A stretch of DNA of 64,000 bases. It comes from an uncultured Bacteroides sp. (GTDB taxonomy: Bacteria > Bacteroidota > Bacteroidia > Bacteroidales > Bacteroidaceae). Location of the stretch: contig USLU01000011.1 in the NCBI GenBank assembly GCA_900555635.1, positions 54,775-118,774 of the forward strand, in the 5' to 3' direction. The notes below the pieces were generated by a model. It made no database searches. It worked only from the letters and a program-made list of their open reading frames with translations, and was not told the DNA's origin. How positions within the stretch are numbered: the stretch's first letter is position 1; each line of letters begins with the position of its first letter. Below are positions 26,157 through 34,909 of this stretch, one piece after another. A program made the position numbers and the translations under genes.

Positions 26157-26182
26157 CATTGTAAGATTTAGTTGTATTTTTG
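26150..26182 (+). promoter_or_regulatory. putative promoter of the marC-like gene
   Basis: TTTG (26150-26153), a 21-bp spacer and TATTTTTG (26175-26182) match the Bacteroides -33/-7 consensus closely. The -33 box overlaps the end of the HAD gene. Confidence 0.65.
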
Positions 26183-26202
26183 TCAGTAGAAACGTATAAT
26201 AT

Positions 26203-26862
26203 ATGGCTATGGAAACGATTTTACCTTTCGCTTTGCTTTGTTTTACATCATTTTTCACGTTAACTAACCCTCTCGGAACTATGCCGGTTTTCTTGACCAT
26301 GACGCATGGCATGACGGATAAGGAACGACAAGCAGTGGTTTCACGCGCTACATTGGTTGCTTTTGTTACAATTATGGTTTTTGCTTTTGCCGGGCAATTC
26401 CTTTTCAAGTTCTTCGGCATTTCTACAAATGGTTTCCGTATTGCAGGTGGTGTGATTATTTTCAAGATAGGCTACGATATGCTACAAGCCCGTTATACAC
26501 CTATGAAACTTAAGGATGAAGAGATTAAAACTTATGCTGATGATATTTCTATTACTCCTCTAGGCATACCAATGTTATGCGGTCCGGGTGCTATAGCAAA
26601 TGCAATCGTATTAATGCAGGATGCCAACTCTTTTGAAATGAAGGGAGTTCTGATAGGCATAATTGCTTTTATCTATTTGATTACTTTCTTTATATTACGT
26701 GCTTCAACCCGATTGGTGAAAATCCTAGGCGAAACAGGAAATAATGTAATGATGCGTTTAATGGGACTTATTTTGATGGTTATTGCTGTTGAGTGTTTTG
26801 TCAGTGGAGCAAAGCCGATATTAATAGATATTCTGAAAGAAGGGGTTGTAAGTGTGCTTTAA
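26203..26862 (+). CDS. MarC family integral membrane protein
   Basis: The 219-residue protein has six hydrophobic segments with MarC features: FTLTNPLGTMPVFLTMTHGM near the start, FGISTNGFRIAGGVIIFKIGYDML in TM3, ITPLGIPMLCGPGAIANAIVL in the middle, and VMMRLMGLILMVIAVECFVSGAKPIL at the end. It is an inner-membrane protein; the transport role is uncertain and the name does not imply antibiotic resistance. A strong bidirectional terminator follows. Confidence 0.88.
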   Translation: MAMETILPFALLCFTSFFTLTNPLGTMPVFLTMTHGMTDKERQAVVSRATLVAFVTIMVFAFAGQFLFKFFGISTNGFRIAGGVIIFKIGYDMLQARYTPMKLKDEEIKTYADDISITPLGIPMLCGPGAIANAIVLMQDANSFEMKGVLIGIIAFIYLITFFILRASTRLVKILGETGNNVMMRLMGLILMVIAVECFVSGAKPILIDILKEGVVSVL

Positions 26863-26888
26863 TAAGTCACTCATTTATATATAAAATG

Positions 26889-26930
26889 AAAACAGGGGAT
26901 GTGTCTGGCGTTGGACACATCCCCTGTTTT
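26889..26930. terminator. bidirectional terminator between marC-like gene and SusD 1
   Basis: Perfect 17-bp arms (AAAACAGGGGATGTGTC and its complement) surround an 8-bp loop with A and T tracts on both sides. It serves two convergent transcription units and marks the left edge of the Sus region. Confidence 0.85.
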
Positions 26931-26956
26931 ATTAGAAAAATGGTTTAAGTTCTCTT

Positions 26957-28585
26957 CTATTTTCCTCCTAAGTTGAGCTCATCATTATAGTCTGTTTCAT
27001 TCAAAGGAACATCCCATGTCCATTTATTGGCACCATCTGCAGGAATTGTAATTGCAACTGAAGGGTATGCATTACCACCTTGTGCAATAGTTGTACGTAC
27101 TACAGGGCGATTCCAGCGTTTGTAATCACTCCATGCAGCTCCTTCGCCCCAAAGTTCTACCTCACGGTAATCCATAATTTCGTTCCAAAGATCTTCACCT
27201 GTCTTTGTACAAGTATATTCAGGGTTACGTCCAGAAGTAGCATTCAATTCTACCAAAGCAGCTTGTGCGGCAGGAGCGTCGTTCAAGTAGTAGTTAGCTT
27301 CTGCCTCTACCAATACCATTTCCGAAGAACGAATGAATGGTAAATAAGATACCCCCGGAGTATCAAATACATAGAATTTTAACTGAGCACCCAGGTAATA
27401 ATAACCAGCTTGATAAGGAGCATCCAAACCGGAAACTGCATTTTTCTTAATATAAGCAGCGGCATCGCTTATCAAGTTGTCATCGTAAAATATAGCATAA
27501 TCAGGATCTATAACATCCTCGTTGTTCCAGTCGTAACCAGGGAATTTATCTTCTGATAAAAACAATGCTTTACGTGTATCTTGATTAGGAATGCGGTTAA
27601 TAAGTTCACGACCAATCGATCCTGCACCATTGGGAGAGCCTTCTGCATTAGCATAATAACCATTGCAAGCATATTGAGTACCATAGCTCCAGTACCAGTT
27701 ATTTTCTTGTGCACTACCAAAACTACCGAATAACCATTCACTTGTAGGATTGCAGAAACCAGCTTTATAATCGGCGTTGCTCATCAAAGGATATCCTTTA
27801 CGAGCCAGTTTAGCCTCAGAAAGAGCCTTGCTGTAATCTTGCTTGGTCAAAGCGGCACGAGCATACACGGCATGTGCTACATTTATATTCGGAATCCATA
27901 CTTCTCCATCTTTACGATCCATGCCGCTATTTTCAAAAAGAGAAATTGCGTTGTCTAAATCATTGTAGATTTGGGCATAAGTTTGTGCTAATGTAGAGTA
28001 GGGCATACCCCCTGTAGATTCATCTAATCGAAGTATCAGTCCTTGAGAAGCTCCATTATTAGAGTCTTGCCAACGATAACAGTAATAATGTATCAGCTTT
28101 TCAAAGGCATAAGCGCGGAATGTTAAAGCAGAAGCTTTGATAAACTGCTTTTCACTATCAAGACCTTCGGCAGCATCAATATTGCCAATAATTGTATTAG
28201 CATTGCCAATAATCGTATAATAATAGTACCATGCATAAGCATCATAGATACTATTTGTACGAGTATGGAATTGCTGATTGAAGATCGGTGCCCATCCATT
28301 TGCATAATAATTATAATTATAGTTTTGGCTCGGATAAGCTTCATACTGAATCATAATATTGTTTTCTCCTGCAAAACCACCACCAAAATAATATTGTTGG
28401 GTAGTCATAATTTTGGCAATACCATTCAATGCTTTCATTGCATTAGCTGTTGTTCCCACAGCATCGGTTGCTCCAGTAGAGTCTGTCGGAGCAGTATCAA
28501 GATAGTCGCTGCTACAAGAAGGTGTCAAGAACGACATACTTGTAACCAAAGCGCCCATAAATAATCTATTGATATATTTTTTCAT
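26957..28585 (-). CDS. SusD/RagB family surface lipoprotein, cassette 1
   Basis: The 542-residue SusD-type lipoprotein (Cys24 in TPSCSSDYLD) has the N-terminal SusD-like segment (DYLDTAPTDS), TPR-like helices and a RagB/SusD C-terminal domain (PFIRSSEMVLVEAEANYYLND, EIMDYREVELWGEGAAWSDY). It would cap the SusC barrel encoded 31 bp upstream and help bind an unknown glycan or peptide. It resembles the SusD of cassette 4 (shared TAPTDS near the start and YTCTKTG). It has its own start and lipoprotein signal but no promoter of its own, so expression should depend on the shufflon state. Confidence 0.88.
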   Translation of the reverse strand: MKKYINRLFMGALVTSMSFLTPSCSSDYLDTAPTDSTGATDAVGTTANAMKALNGIAKIMTTQQYYFGGGFAGENNIMIQYEAYPSQNYNYNYYANGWAPIFNQQFHTRTNSIYDAYAWYYYYTIIGNANTIIGNIDAAEGLDSEKQFIKASALTFRAYAFEKLIHYYCYRWQDSNNGASQGLILRLDESTGGMPYSTLAQTYAQIYNDLDNAISLFENSGMDRKDGEVWIPNINVAHAVYARAALTKQDYSKALSEAKLARKGYPLMSNADYKAGFCNPTSEWLFGSFGSAQENNWYWSYGTQYACNGYYANAEGSPNGAGSIGRELINRIPNQDTRKALFLSEDKFPGYDWNNEDVIDPDYAIFYDDNLISDAAAYIKKNAVSGLDAPYQAGYYYLGAQLKFYVFDTPGVSYLPFIRSSEMVLVEAEANYYLNDAPAAQAALVELNATSGRNPEYTCTKTGEDLWNEIMDYREVELWGEGAAWSDYKRWNRPVVRTTIAQGGNAYPSVAITIPADGANKWTWDVPLNETDYNDELNLGGK

Positions 28586-28616
28586 ACTTTTCTTATTCTT
28601 TAAAATGTTCTATTCT

Positions 28617-31610
28617 TTAGAATTTGACTGTAAGCCCAAAGTTATAAACTCGTGCAGTGACATAAGTATCATCTGAACCGCCATTAAATGAATATTGAGG
28701 ATTCAAGCCCTTACGTGCAGTTACCGTAAAGAGGTTTTCAATACCGGCAGTCAGCATCAATCCACTGATGCCCCATTGGTTCATCCACTTTTGGGGTAAG
28801 TTATAGGAGAAATTCAAGTTCTTGAGTACCAGATAAGATGCACTGGTCAACCATCGATCACTTACTGCATTGTTATCTGTGCTACGATTAAAGTCAAGAG
28901 CTGGCAAGCCATTAGGATCAATACGGTTAGCTGAAGTCTCACTCATGCCTTCCGGTACTCCATTCCATGATTGCAATACATCTTTGTGCAGCGCAGTACC
29001 TGATGACATTACTGATGTACCCATCAATGAATGATAGCTACCATCATACACTTTGCCTCCTAGACCGTATGTGAATAACACGTTTAAACTCAGGTCTTTC
29101 CATGATAAAGCTGAATTTACTGAGCCATATACCTTCGGCAGTGCAGAACCTGCCCAATCACGCTTAGCGTAAGAAGTAACTGTAGTATAATCCGTACCAT
29201 TAATAGTGGTCAATGCTCCATCAGCAGCAGCTGTTTCTTTCTTTTCCGGATCAATGGTATATAATGACTGTCCGGTCATTTGGTCAACTCCCTCAAAGTG
29301 GTATGTATAGAATTCATAGATAGAGTGACCTTCTGAGTAATTCTGCATGCCATGCAAGATATCTTTTCCATCAGGCAATTTAACTACTTTGTTTTTCAAG
29401 AAAGTAGCATCTAAACCGATATTCCATCTCCAATCTTTATTATTAACTGCATCTACATCCAAAGCTATTTCTACACCACGGTTAGACACTGTACCGATGT
29501 TCTTGTACTGTGTTAAGTTCATTGGTGCTCCATTGTCTGAGTCTACCCAAGGATACGAACCTGCAGAAAGTGGTAAGCGTACTTCAAACAACAAGTCTTT
29601 TGAGCGTTTGTCAAAATAGCCAATCTGGAAGTTCAGACGATCGAACAGACGACCTTCCAATGCAAAATCAAGAGTTTGAGTTGTTTCCCATTTAATATCC
29701 GGTGCAGAAAGAGACTTTTTCAACAAAGCCGCATTACCACCGTTTTTATCTATGGTATAAAGCGCCATGTAGCCATAGTAATTCACACCGGCATCGTTAC
29801 CTACTTCACCATAAGACGCACGTAGTTTTAGATTATTAATCCAGTTGATGTCTTCCATAAATGCTTCGCGCTTTATGTTCCAGCTAGCACCTAATGAGAA
29901 GAAGTTACCCCAACGGTTGTCCGGATGAAAACGAGACGAGCCATCACGACGGAAAGATCCCTCTACAAAATAACGTTCATCATAGTTATAACGGGCACGT
30001 GCCAGATAAGATTCGGTTTTATACTCATCATCCGAACCATTAAAATAAGAGTTTGTTAGGAAATTACCCATAGTCAGGTTACCATCAACAGCCATTCCTG
30101 TATTCATTCCGTAAGTGACTTTACGCTCCCAACTATAGTTTTCATGCCCAAGCATTACATCTATATTATGAATATTCTTATAAGTATGCTTCCAGTTTAT
30201 CAATTGTTGCATTGTGTAATTGGTGTATTGATAAGCATAGCTTGTTAATCGGCCGTTGTTTGTTGCACCATCACCAATCTGGGGATTGTCATACTTCTTG
30301 TTGTTAGAGGTACTGCTACTCATATCTCCTTTCACTGTTACAGAAAAGTCATAAGGCAGGTTGATAGTAGCAAAAGCTTGTCCGCCCAATACATTACGGC
30401 GACTTTCTTGCTTGTCATTTCTCAACTCAAAAGCAATATTACGATTGCTCAAATAAGCAGAAGTTACGTCATATTGCTTCTCTCCAAGCTCATCTAATGC
30501 ATATGAACCATCAGCATTATGCATATACATCGGGTAAACTGGTGCCATATAGCGAGTAATATAGAACGGATTGGCATATAATTCTCCTTTGGCATTATCA
30601 TTATAATCTCTTTTGGTGATAGAGCCATTTAAATTCAAACCGGCTTTCAGCCATTTGTTGGGAGTATAAATAGAATTAATACGACCGGAGAAGCGTTCAT
30701 AACCTGAAGCAATGATATATCCTTTTTCATTCAGATAACCTACAGAAGAATAAACGCTAAGTTTATCACCGGATGAACTTGCCGATAAGTTATACTCCTG
30801 ACGGTGACCATTGCGCTCAACACCTTTATTCCAATCAAGGTCATCGTATCCGGATAATCTTTTTGCAATTAATTTACCGTTCGAATCAAATAGTGCATCA
30901 TTTGCGCCATCGTATATGTTGCGACGTGCATAACCGGTTATCATATTCTTAGTAGCATAAGCGGCAGCATCTGTTTCACTTAGTCCCAAGCTACCGGTCA
31001 TGGCATAATTCTTCATAGCTATCCATGAAGCTTCCATCCATTGGTCAGCGCCTAAACGTTCGTATTCTGGTAAACCGCGGTTATAAATACCTTGGTTTAT
31101 TTGTAGTGTAATGGAAGGTTTATTTGAGCCGCGGCCACTTTTAGTAGTGATAAGTACGACACCGTTAGCGGCACGGTTACCGTATAAAGCAGCAGAGGCA
31201 GCGTCTTTCAAGATAGACATGCTTTCTATATCATTAGAATTTATTTCTGCAATGTTGCCATCAAAAGGTACGCCATCTACAACGAACAATGGATCAGAAG
31301 CTCCTGAAACCAATGTTCCAAAACCACGAATTCGAATGGAAGGTGCTTTACCAGGTTCACCATAGGTGTTGTTTACCTGTACACCAGGAGCAGAGCCTTC
31401 AAGTGCTCCAGTAACACTGGTGGTGATACGCTTTTCGATTTTCTTGGAGTCAACGACTGAAATAGAACCTGTTAATGATTCCTTTTTAGCCGTTCCGTAA
31501 GCAACTACTACAACCTCGTCAAGTACTTCACTATCAGCTTTTAATGTTACTTTTACTGTTGGTCTGATTGCCACTTCTTGAGACTGCATACCAACAAACG
31601 AAACTAGCAA
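28617..31610 (-). CDS. silent SusC cassette 1 (TonB-dependent receptor lacking its 5' end)
   Basis: The frame is open for 997 codons from a TTG that is part of the 18-bp crossover site. It has no ATG, no signal peptide and no promoter. It begins LVSFVGMQSQEVAI, the end of the CarboxypepD_reg-like domain, then EVVVVAYGTAKKESLTGS, the plug (IRIRGFGTL, VVDGVPF, MSILKDAASAALYGNRAANG), and a barrel ending VYNFGLTVKF. Joined to the expressed N-terminus it would make about 1069 residues. No frameshift is seen, so it is a stored cassette, not a decayed gene. It is most similar to cassette 4. SusD 1 follows at 31 bp. Confidence 0.85.
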   Translation of the reverse strand: MLVSFVGMQSQEVAIRPTVKVTLKADSEVLDEVVVVAYGTAKKESLTGSISVVDSKKIEKRITTSVTGALEGSAPGVQVNNTYGEPGKAPSIRIRGFGTLVSGASDPLFVVDGVPFDGNIAEINSNDIESMSILKDAASAALYGNRAANGVVLITTKSGRGSNKPSITLQINQGIYNRGLPEYERLGADQWMEASWIAMKNYAMTGSLGLSETDAAAYATKNMITGYARRNIYDGANDALFDSNGKLIAKRLSGYDDLDWNKGVERNGHRQEYNLSASSSGDKLSVYSSVGYLNEKGYIIASGYERFSGRINSIYTPNKWLKAGLNLNGSITKRDYNDNAKGELYANPFYITRYMAPVYPMYMHNADGSYALDELGEKQYDVTSAYLSNRNIAFELRNDKQESRRNVLGGQAFATINLPYDFSVTVKGDMSSSTSNNKKYDNPQIGDGATNNGRLTSYAYQYTNYTMQQLINWKHTYKNIHNIDVMLGHENYSWERKVTYGMNTGMAVDGNLTMGNFLTNSYFNGSDDEYKTESYLARARYNYDERYFVEGSFRRDGSSRFHPDNRWGNFFSLGASWNIKREAFMEDINWINNLKLRASYGEVGNDAGVNYYGYMALYTIDKNGGNAALLKKSLSAPDIKWETTQTLDFALEGRLFDRLNFQIGYFDKRSKDLLFEVRLPLSAGSYPWVDSDNGAPMNLTQYKNIGTVSNRGVEIALDVDAVNNKDWRWNIGLDATFLKNKVVKLPDGKDILHGMQNYSEGHSIYEFYTYHFEGVDQMTGQSLYTIDPEKKETAAADGALTTINGTDYTTVTSYAKRDWAGSALPKVYGSVNSALSWKDLSLNVLFTYGLGGKVYDGSYHSLMGTSVMSSGTALHKDVLQSWNGVPEGMSETSANRIDPNGLPALDFNRSTDNNAVSDRWLTSASYLVLKNLNFSYNLPQKWMNQWGISGLMLTAGIENLFTVTARKGLNPQYSFNGGSDDTYVTARVYNFGLTVKF

Positions 31611-31625
31611 AGTCTTCGCAGAACT
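31608..31625 (-). repeat. shufflon crossover site 1
   Basis: The complement of AGTTCTGCGAAGACTTTG sits here, pointing left. It encodes SSAKTL in frame with cassette 1. Upstream flank ATACACATGTTGT nearly equals that of site 4. Confidence 0.8.
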
Positions 31626-32141
31626 ACAACATGTGTATTTTACTTATAATAAGCACTTTATGAATCAGGTAGTACTTGTGCATCTTTGAGTATTCCCTTC
31701 TATATCACTTTAAGAAAGGTATGGTGTATAAATATAGATATCTATTTTCTACTAATGTAGATGCTAATAATATGATTAACAGATATATAATAAAATCCAG
31801 TATGTTATATTTGAAATACTGATGCTTTATGGGCTAATAGTTCTTATCATGGTATTTATAAAAATACAGCTTAACCCCAGGCGAGAAGTCTTGACACTGT
31901 ATATCTTTGACTCAAGTGAATTAGTCTGAAAACAATTCAATATTTTTACTATTTGTTATCGTATAATTGTTCTCATCAATCATAAACTATAGATTGCAAA
32001 ACTGTATTTATAGTCAAAGTTCTAATTGAAACTTTAGTCTCCCTTCCTTTTTTAATAGTTAGAACGATTATATATTAGACATTCGAAGAGACATAACGAA
32101 TAAAAAAATGCAGCAAAGCTTTTTTATAATAAGATTATAAT
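31626..32141. other. AT-rich gap upstream of silent cassette 1 and the ATPase gene
   Basis: About 515 bp, very AT-rich. No coding frame, tRNA or strong hairpin is seen. There is no Bacteroides promoter pointing into cassette 1. It holds only the presumed upstream region of the divergent ATPase gene. Confidence 0.5.
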
Positions 32142-32149
32142 TATATTTG
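32142..32149 (+). promoter_or_regulatory. putative -7 box of the ATPase gene
   Basis: TATATTTG fits the -7 consensus. It is only 10 bp before the ATG at 32160, which favours the in-frame ATG at 32166 (MSKINPF) as the real start. No clear -33 box. Confidence 0.45.
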
Positions 32150-32159
32150 CATAAAACGT

Positions 32160-33293
32160 TTGTATATGTCAAAGATAAACCCATTTATTACCAGTGGCTA
32201 TATGTCTGCTGAATATTTTTGTGATCGCATTGTTGAAACAGAAATGCTGACGAACTATCTTACGAATGGCAATAATATTGCATTAATTTCTCCTCGGCGT
32301 CTTGGTAAGACTGGTTTGATTGAACATTGCTTCCATCAAAAAAAAATTAAGGAAGAGTATTATACTTTTCTTATAGATATATATGCTACCAAAAATCTCC
32401 AAGAATTTGTTTTTGAATTGGGTAAAGGAATCTTGAATGGCTTGAAACCTCGCGGAAGAAAAGTTTGGGAGATATTTCTAAACTACCTGTCTTCGCTTCG
32501 CACTAGTATTTCCTTCGATTTTTCGGGTAATCCCAGTTGGAATTTAGATATAGGTGATATAAAATCACCTTCCATAACATTGGATGAAATATTTCTCTAT
32601 TTAGAAAAAGCAGATAAACCTTGTTTGGTTTCCATTGATGAATTTCAGGTTATTGCCAAATATCCGGAAAATAACATTGAGGCTGTATTGCGTACACATA
32701 TCCAACATTGTACCAATGCTAGATTTATTTATGCAGGATCACAACGACATATGATGGGAGAAATATTCACTAGCCCGGCACGCCCTTTTTATCAGAGTAC
32801 AGCTATTATGGATTTACGCCCTATTGATGCCTCTGTATATACTGAATTTATCATAAAGCATTTTGAAGCTAGTGGTAAGAAAATAACGGAAGATACTATT
32901 CAAGAAGTATATAACCGTTTTGAAGGTATTACATGGTATATTCAGTTTGTTGCTAATGTGTTATACACTGCAACAAGTGCAGGCGAAATATGTACTGTTG
33001 ATAAAGTGGGGCTTGCAATTGATAACATTTTGTCGCAACTGAATTTCACTTATTCTTCACTCTTATTCCAACTTCCTCCCAAGCAAAAGGAAGTACTGAT
33101 AGCAATATGTAAAGAAGGAAAAGCGAAAGAAATAACTTCCTCCAAGTTCCTTAGAACATACAAACTAACTGCAAGTTCCGTACAAGGTGCAATTAAAGGA
33201 TTGCTGGACAAAGACTTTGTAACCTGTGAACTTGGGGAATACAAAGTATATGATAAATTCTTTGAAAGTTGGCTGAGAAACTATATTAAATAA
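32160..33293 (+). CDS. AAA/STAND-like ATPase inside the shufflon
   Basis: The 377-residue cytosolic protein has Walker A in ALISPRRLGKTGL (Lys50, Thr51), Walker B in CLVSIDEFQ (Asp160, Glu161) and a sensor-like FIYAGSQRHMM (about 189-199). Its C-terminal part looks like a winged helix (QKEVLIAICKEGKAKEIT, TASSVQGAIKGLLDKDFV). This matches the ATPase_2 family of archaeal-type P-loop ATPases common in Bacteroides. It runs opposite to its SusC/SusD neighbours, has its own -7 box and a bidirectional terminator, so it is a separate unit. It lies between crossover sites 1 and 2 and should flip with that segment. A role in the shufflon is not shown; it may be a passenger. Confidence 0.82.
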   Translation: MYMSKINPFITSGYMSAEYFCDRIVETEMLTNYLTNGNNIALISPRRLGKTGLIEHCFHQKKIKEEYYTFLIDIYATKNLQEFVFELGKGILNGLKPRGRKVWEIFLNYLSSLRTSISFDFSGNPSWNLDIGDIKSPSITLDEIFLYLEKADKPCLVSIDEFQVIAKYPENNIEAVLRTHIQHCTNARFIYAGSQRHMMGEIFTSPARPFYQSTAIMDLRPIDASVYTEFIIKHFEASGKKITEDTIQEVYNRFEGITWYIQFVANVLYTATSAGEICTVDKVGLAIDNILSQLNFTYSSLLFQLPPKQKEVLIAICKEGKAKEITSSKFLRTYKLTASSVQGAIKGLLDKDFVTCELGEYKVYDKFFESWLRNYIK

Positions 33294-33297
33294 GAAA

Positions 33298-33328
33298 ACT
33301 GGACTATCTCATTTCGAAATAGCCCAGT
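33298..33328. terminator. bidirectional terminator between ATPase and SusD 2
   Basis: Arms ACTGGACTAT and ATAGCCCAGT (one mismatch) surround an 11-bp loop between convergent genes. Confidence 0.65.
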
Positions 33329-33397
33329 CTAAAAATACTTTATTAATAAGAATCCAGTTCTACAAACTTGATTTTATTGTTAGCAAATTCATAATCA

Positions 33398-34876
33398 TTA
33401 TTTAGGCAGAGTGCTTGACCAATCATTTTGCTCTACTCCAAAACCGGAATTAACTTCTGCACTTGGAATAGGAAATACCAAATCGGATATTTTGTAATTG
33501 GTATAAGTAAACGATACATTAGGTGCTTTAGCTGCATACACTTCTGCCATTTCGTCCCAACGTCTTAAATCATATAGACGCATACCTTCTTGGAACAATT
33601 CACGTGCACGTTCATCCTTGAGGAATTTCAATAATTCATTTGATGTTGTTGGCAGATCAGACACTGATGTTATATCAGCATTACGTTTAGCTACCGTCAG
33701 CAGAGCACTTTGTGCATTGGTAAGGCTACCGTTTGAACTTTTCAAGTTAGCCTCTGCAATAATCAAGAACATTTCGGGTGCATTTACAATATAGTTAGTA
33801 CTATAAGCAGGATTTCCGGAGTCATAATGTGAGAATTTTCCAGATTTGAATATAGGCACACTAGGGGAAGATTTAGCATCCCATTGGAAGATACTTGTGC
33901 GGCAATCATTTGCGCCATAAAGCGCTTGCAACTTAGGACTAGGGCTATAGTTATAAGTAGACCACAATGTACCACATGAGTTAGCTGACCAGTTGTCTGT
34001 CTGCGTAATTGCTAATGCAAACAGACTTTCTGTGTTCGATGACTCATTATTATATAGTGCCTTATATTTTGCATCACCATACGTTAACTCTGTGATACCT
34101 TTCTCTTTAAGAGCTGTCTGTGCATTTTGTATAGCCTTATCCCAATCTTCTAAATAGAGATATGTACGTGCCAATAAGCCATATACAGCAGCTTTATTGA
34201 AATATACTAAAGATTGTCTGTCACCACCAGCTATATCAAAGTGAGTGATGGCTTGATTGAGGTCTGAAAGAATAGCTTCATAGCTTTGTCCTATAGTGGA
34301 ACGACTTACTTTTGTTAATGCTACAATAGGTTTGTCAATCAATACAATTCCGGGTTTAGATGAATGGTCAGTACCGTCCACCTTCACTTGATGAGCATAA
34401 ACATTAGCTAATATCAACTGCGAATATCCACGTAAAGCATAGGCTTCTGCCATACAACGATCCAATTCTACTTTTTCTTCTGCTGTAGCATTGTCATAGA
34501 GAGCTTTAGAAGCTTCTATTACACGGGCTGCATTGTCTGCCGTTTTGTAGCCATACTCCCAAATATTTTTCAGATAAGTGTCTGTATCGGTAAAAGTATA
34601 AGTATAAATTCCATCAAAATGTCCGGTTTTTCCATTCCAATAACTGATATCAGTTGGAATATCACCTATATTGATAGCATAGTTCCCTGCAAAATAATAG
34701 TAAAACAAATCATAGTAAGTACCATTAAGTGCCGTCGAGATATTGCCTACTGTGGACAATCCTGTTTCTACATCAATGCCTTTGTAATAGTCGGTCTCAA
34801 GGAAACTGTTTCCACAGCCTGAAACACCGGTTCCCAAAGCCAATATGAGGAATGCTTTTAATATATTCTTTTTCAT
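33398..34876 (-). CDS. SusD/RagB family surface lipoprotein, cassette 2
   Basis: The 492-residue lipoprotein (Cys21 in GVSGCGNSFLETD) is a full SusD: helical repeats with AYALRGYSQLILANVYAHQ, then the C-terminal RagB/SusD block (YIVNAPEMFLIIAEANLKS, FLKDERARELFQEGMRLYDLRRW) and the terminal PIPSAEVNSG motif seen in classical SusDs. It partners SusC 2, encoded 33 bp upstream. The bound ligand is unknown. Like its SusC it has no local promoter and should be silent in the present arrangement. Confidence 0.88.
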   Translation of the reverse strand: MKKNILKAFLILALGTGVSGCGNSFLETDYYKGIDVETGLSTVGNISTALNGTYYDLFYYYFAGNYAINIGDIPTDISYWNGKTGHFDGIYTYTFTDTDTYLKNIWEYGYKTADNAARVIEASKALYDNATAEEKVELDRCMAEAYALRGYSQLILANVYAHQVKVDGTDHSSKPGIVLIDKPIVALTKVSRSTIGQSYEAILSDLNQAITHFDIAGGDRQSLVYFNKAAVYGLLARTYLYLEDWDKAIQNAQTALKEKGITELTYGDAKYKALYNNESSNTESLFALAITQTDNWSANSCGTLWSTYNYSPSPKLQALYGANDCRTSIFQWDAKSSPSVPIFKSGKFSHYDSGNPAYSTNYIVNAPEMFLIIAEANLKSSNGSLTNAQSALLTVAKRNADITSVSDLPTTSNELLKFLKDERARELFQEGMRLYDLRRWDEMAEVYAAKAPNVSFTYTNYKISDLVFPIPSAEVNSGFGVEQNDWSSTLPK

Positions 34877-34909
34877 ATTTTATTTCTTTTAATTACTATA
34901 GTACTGTCT

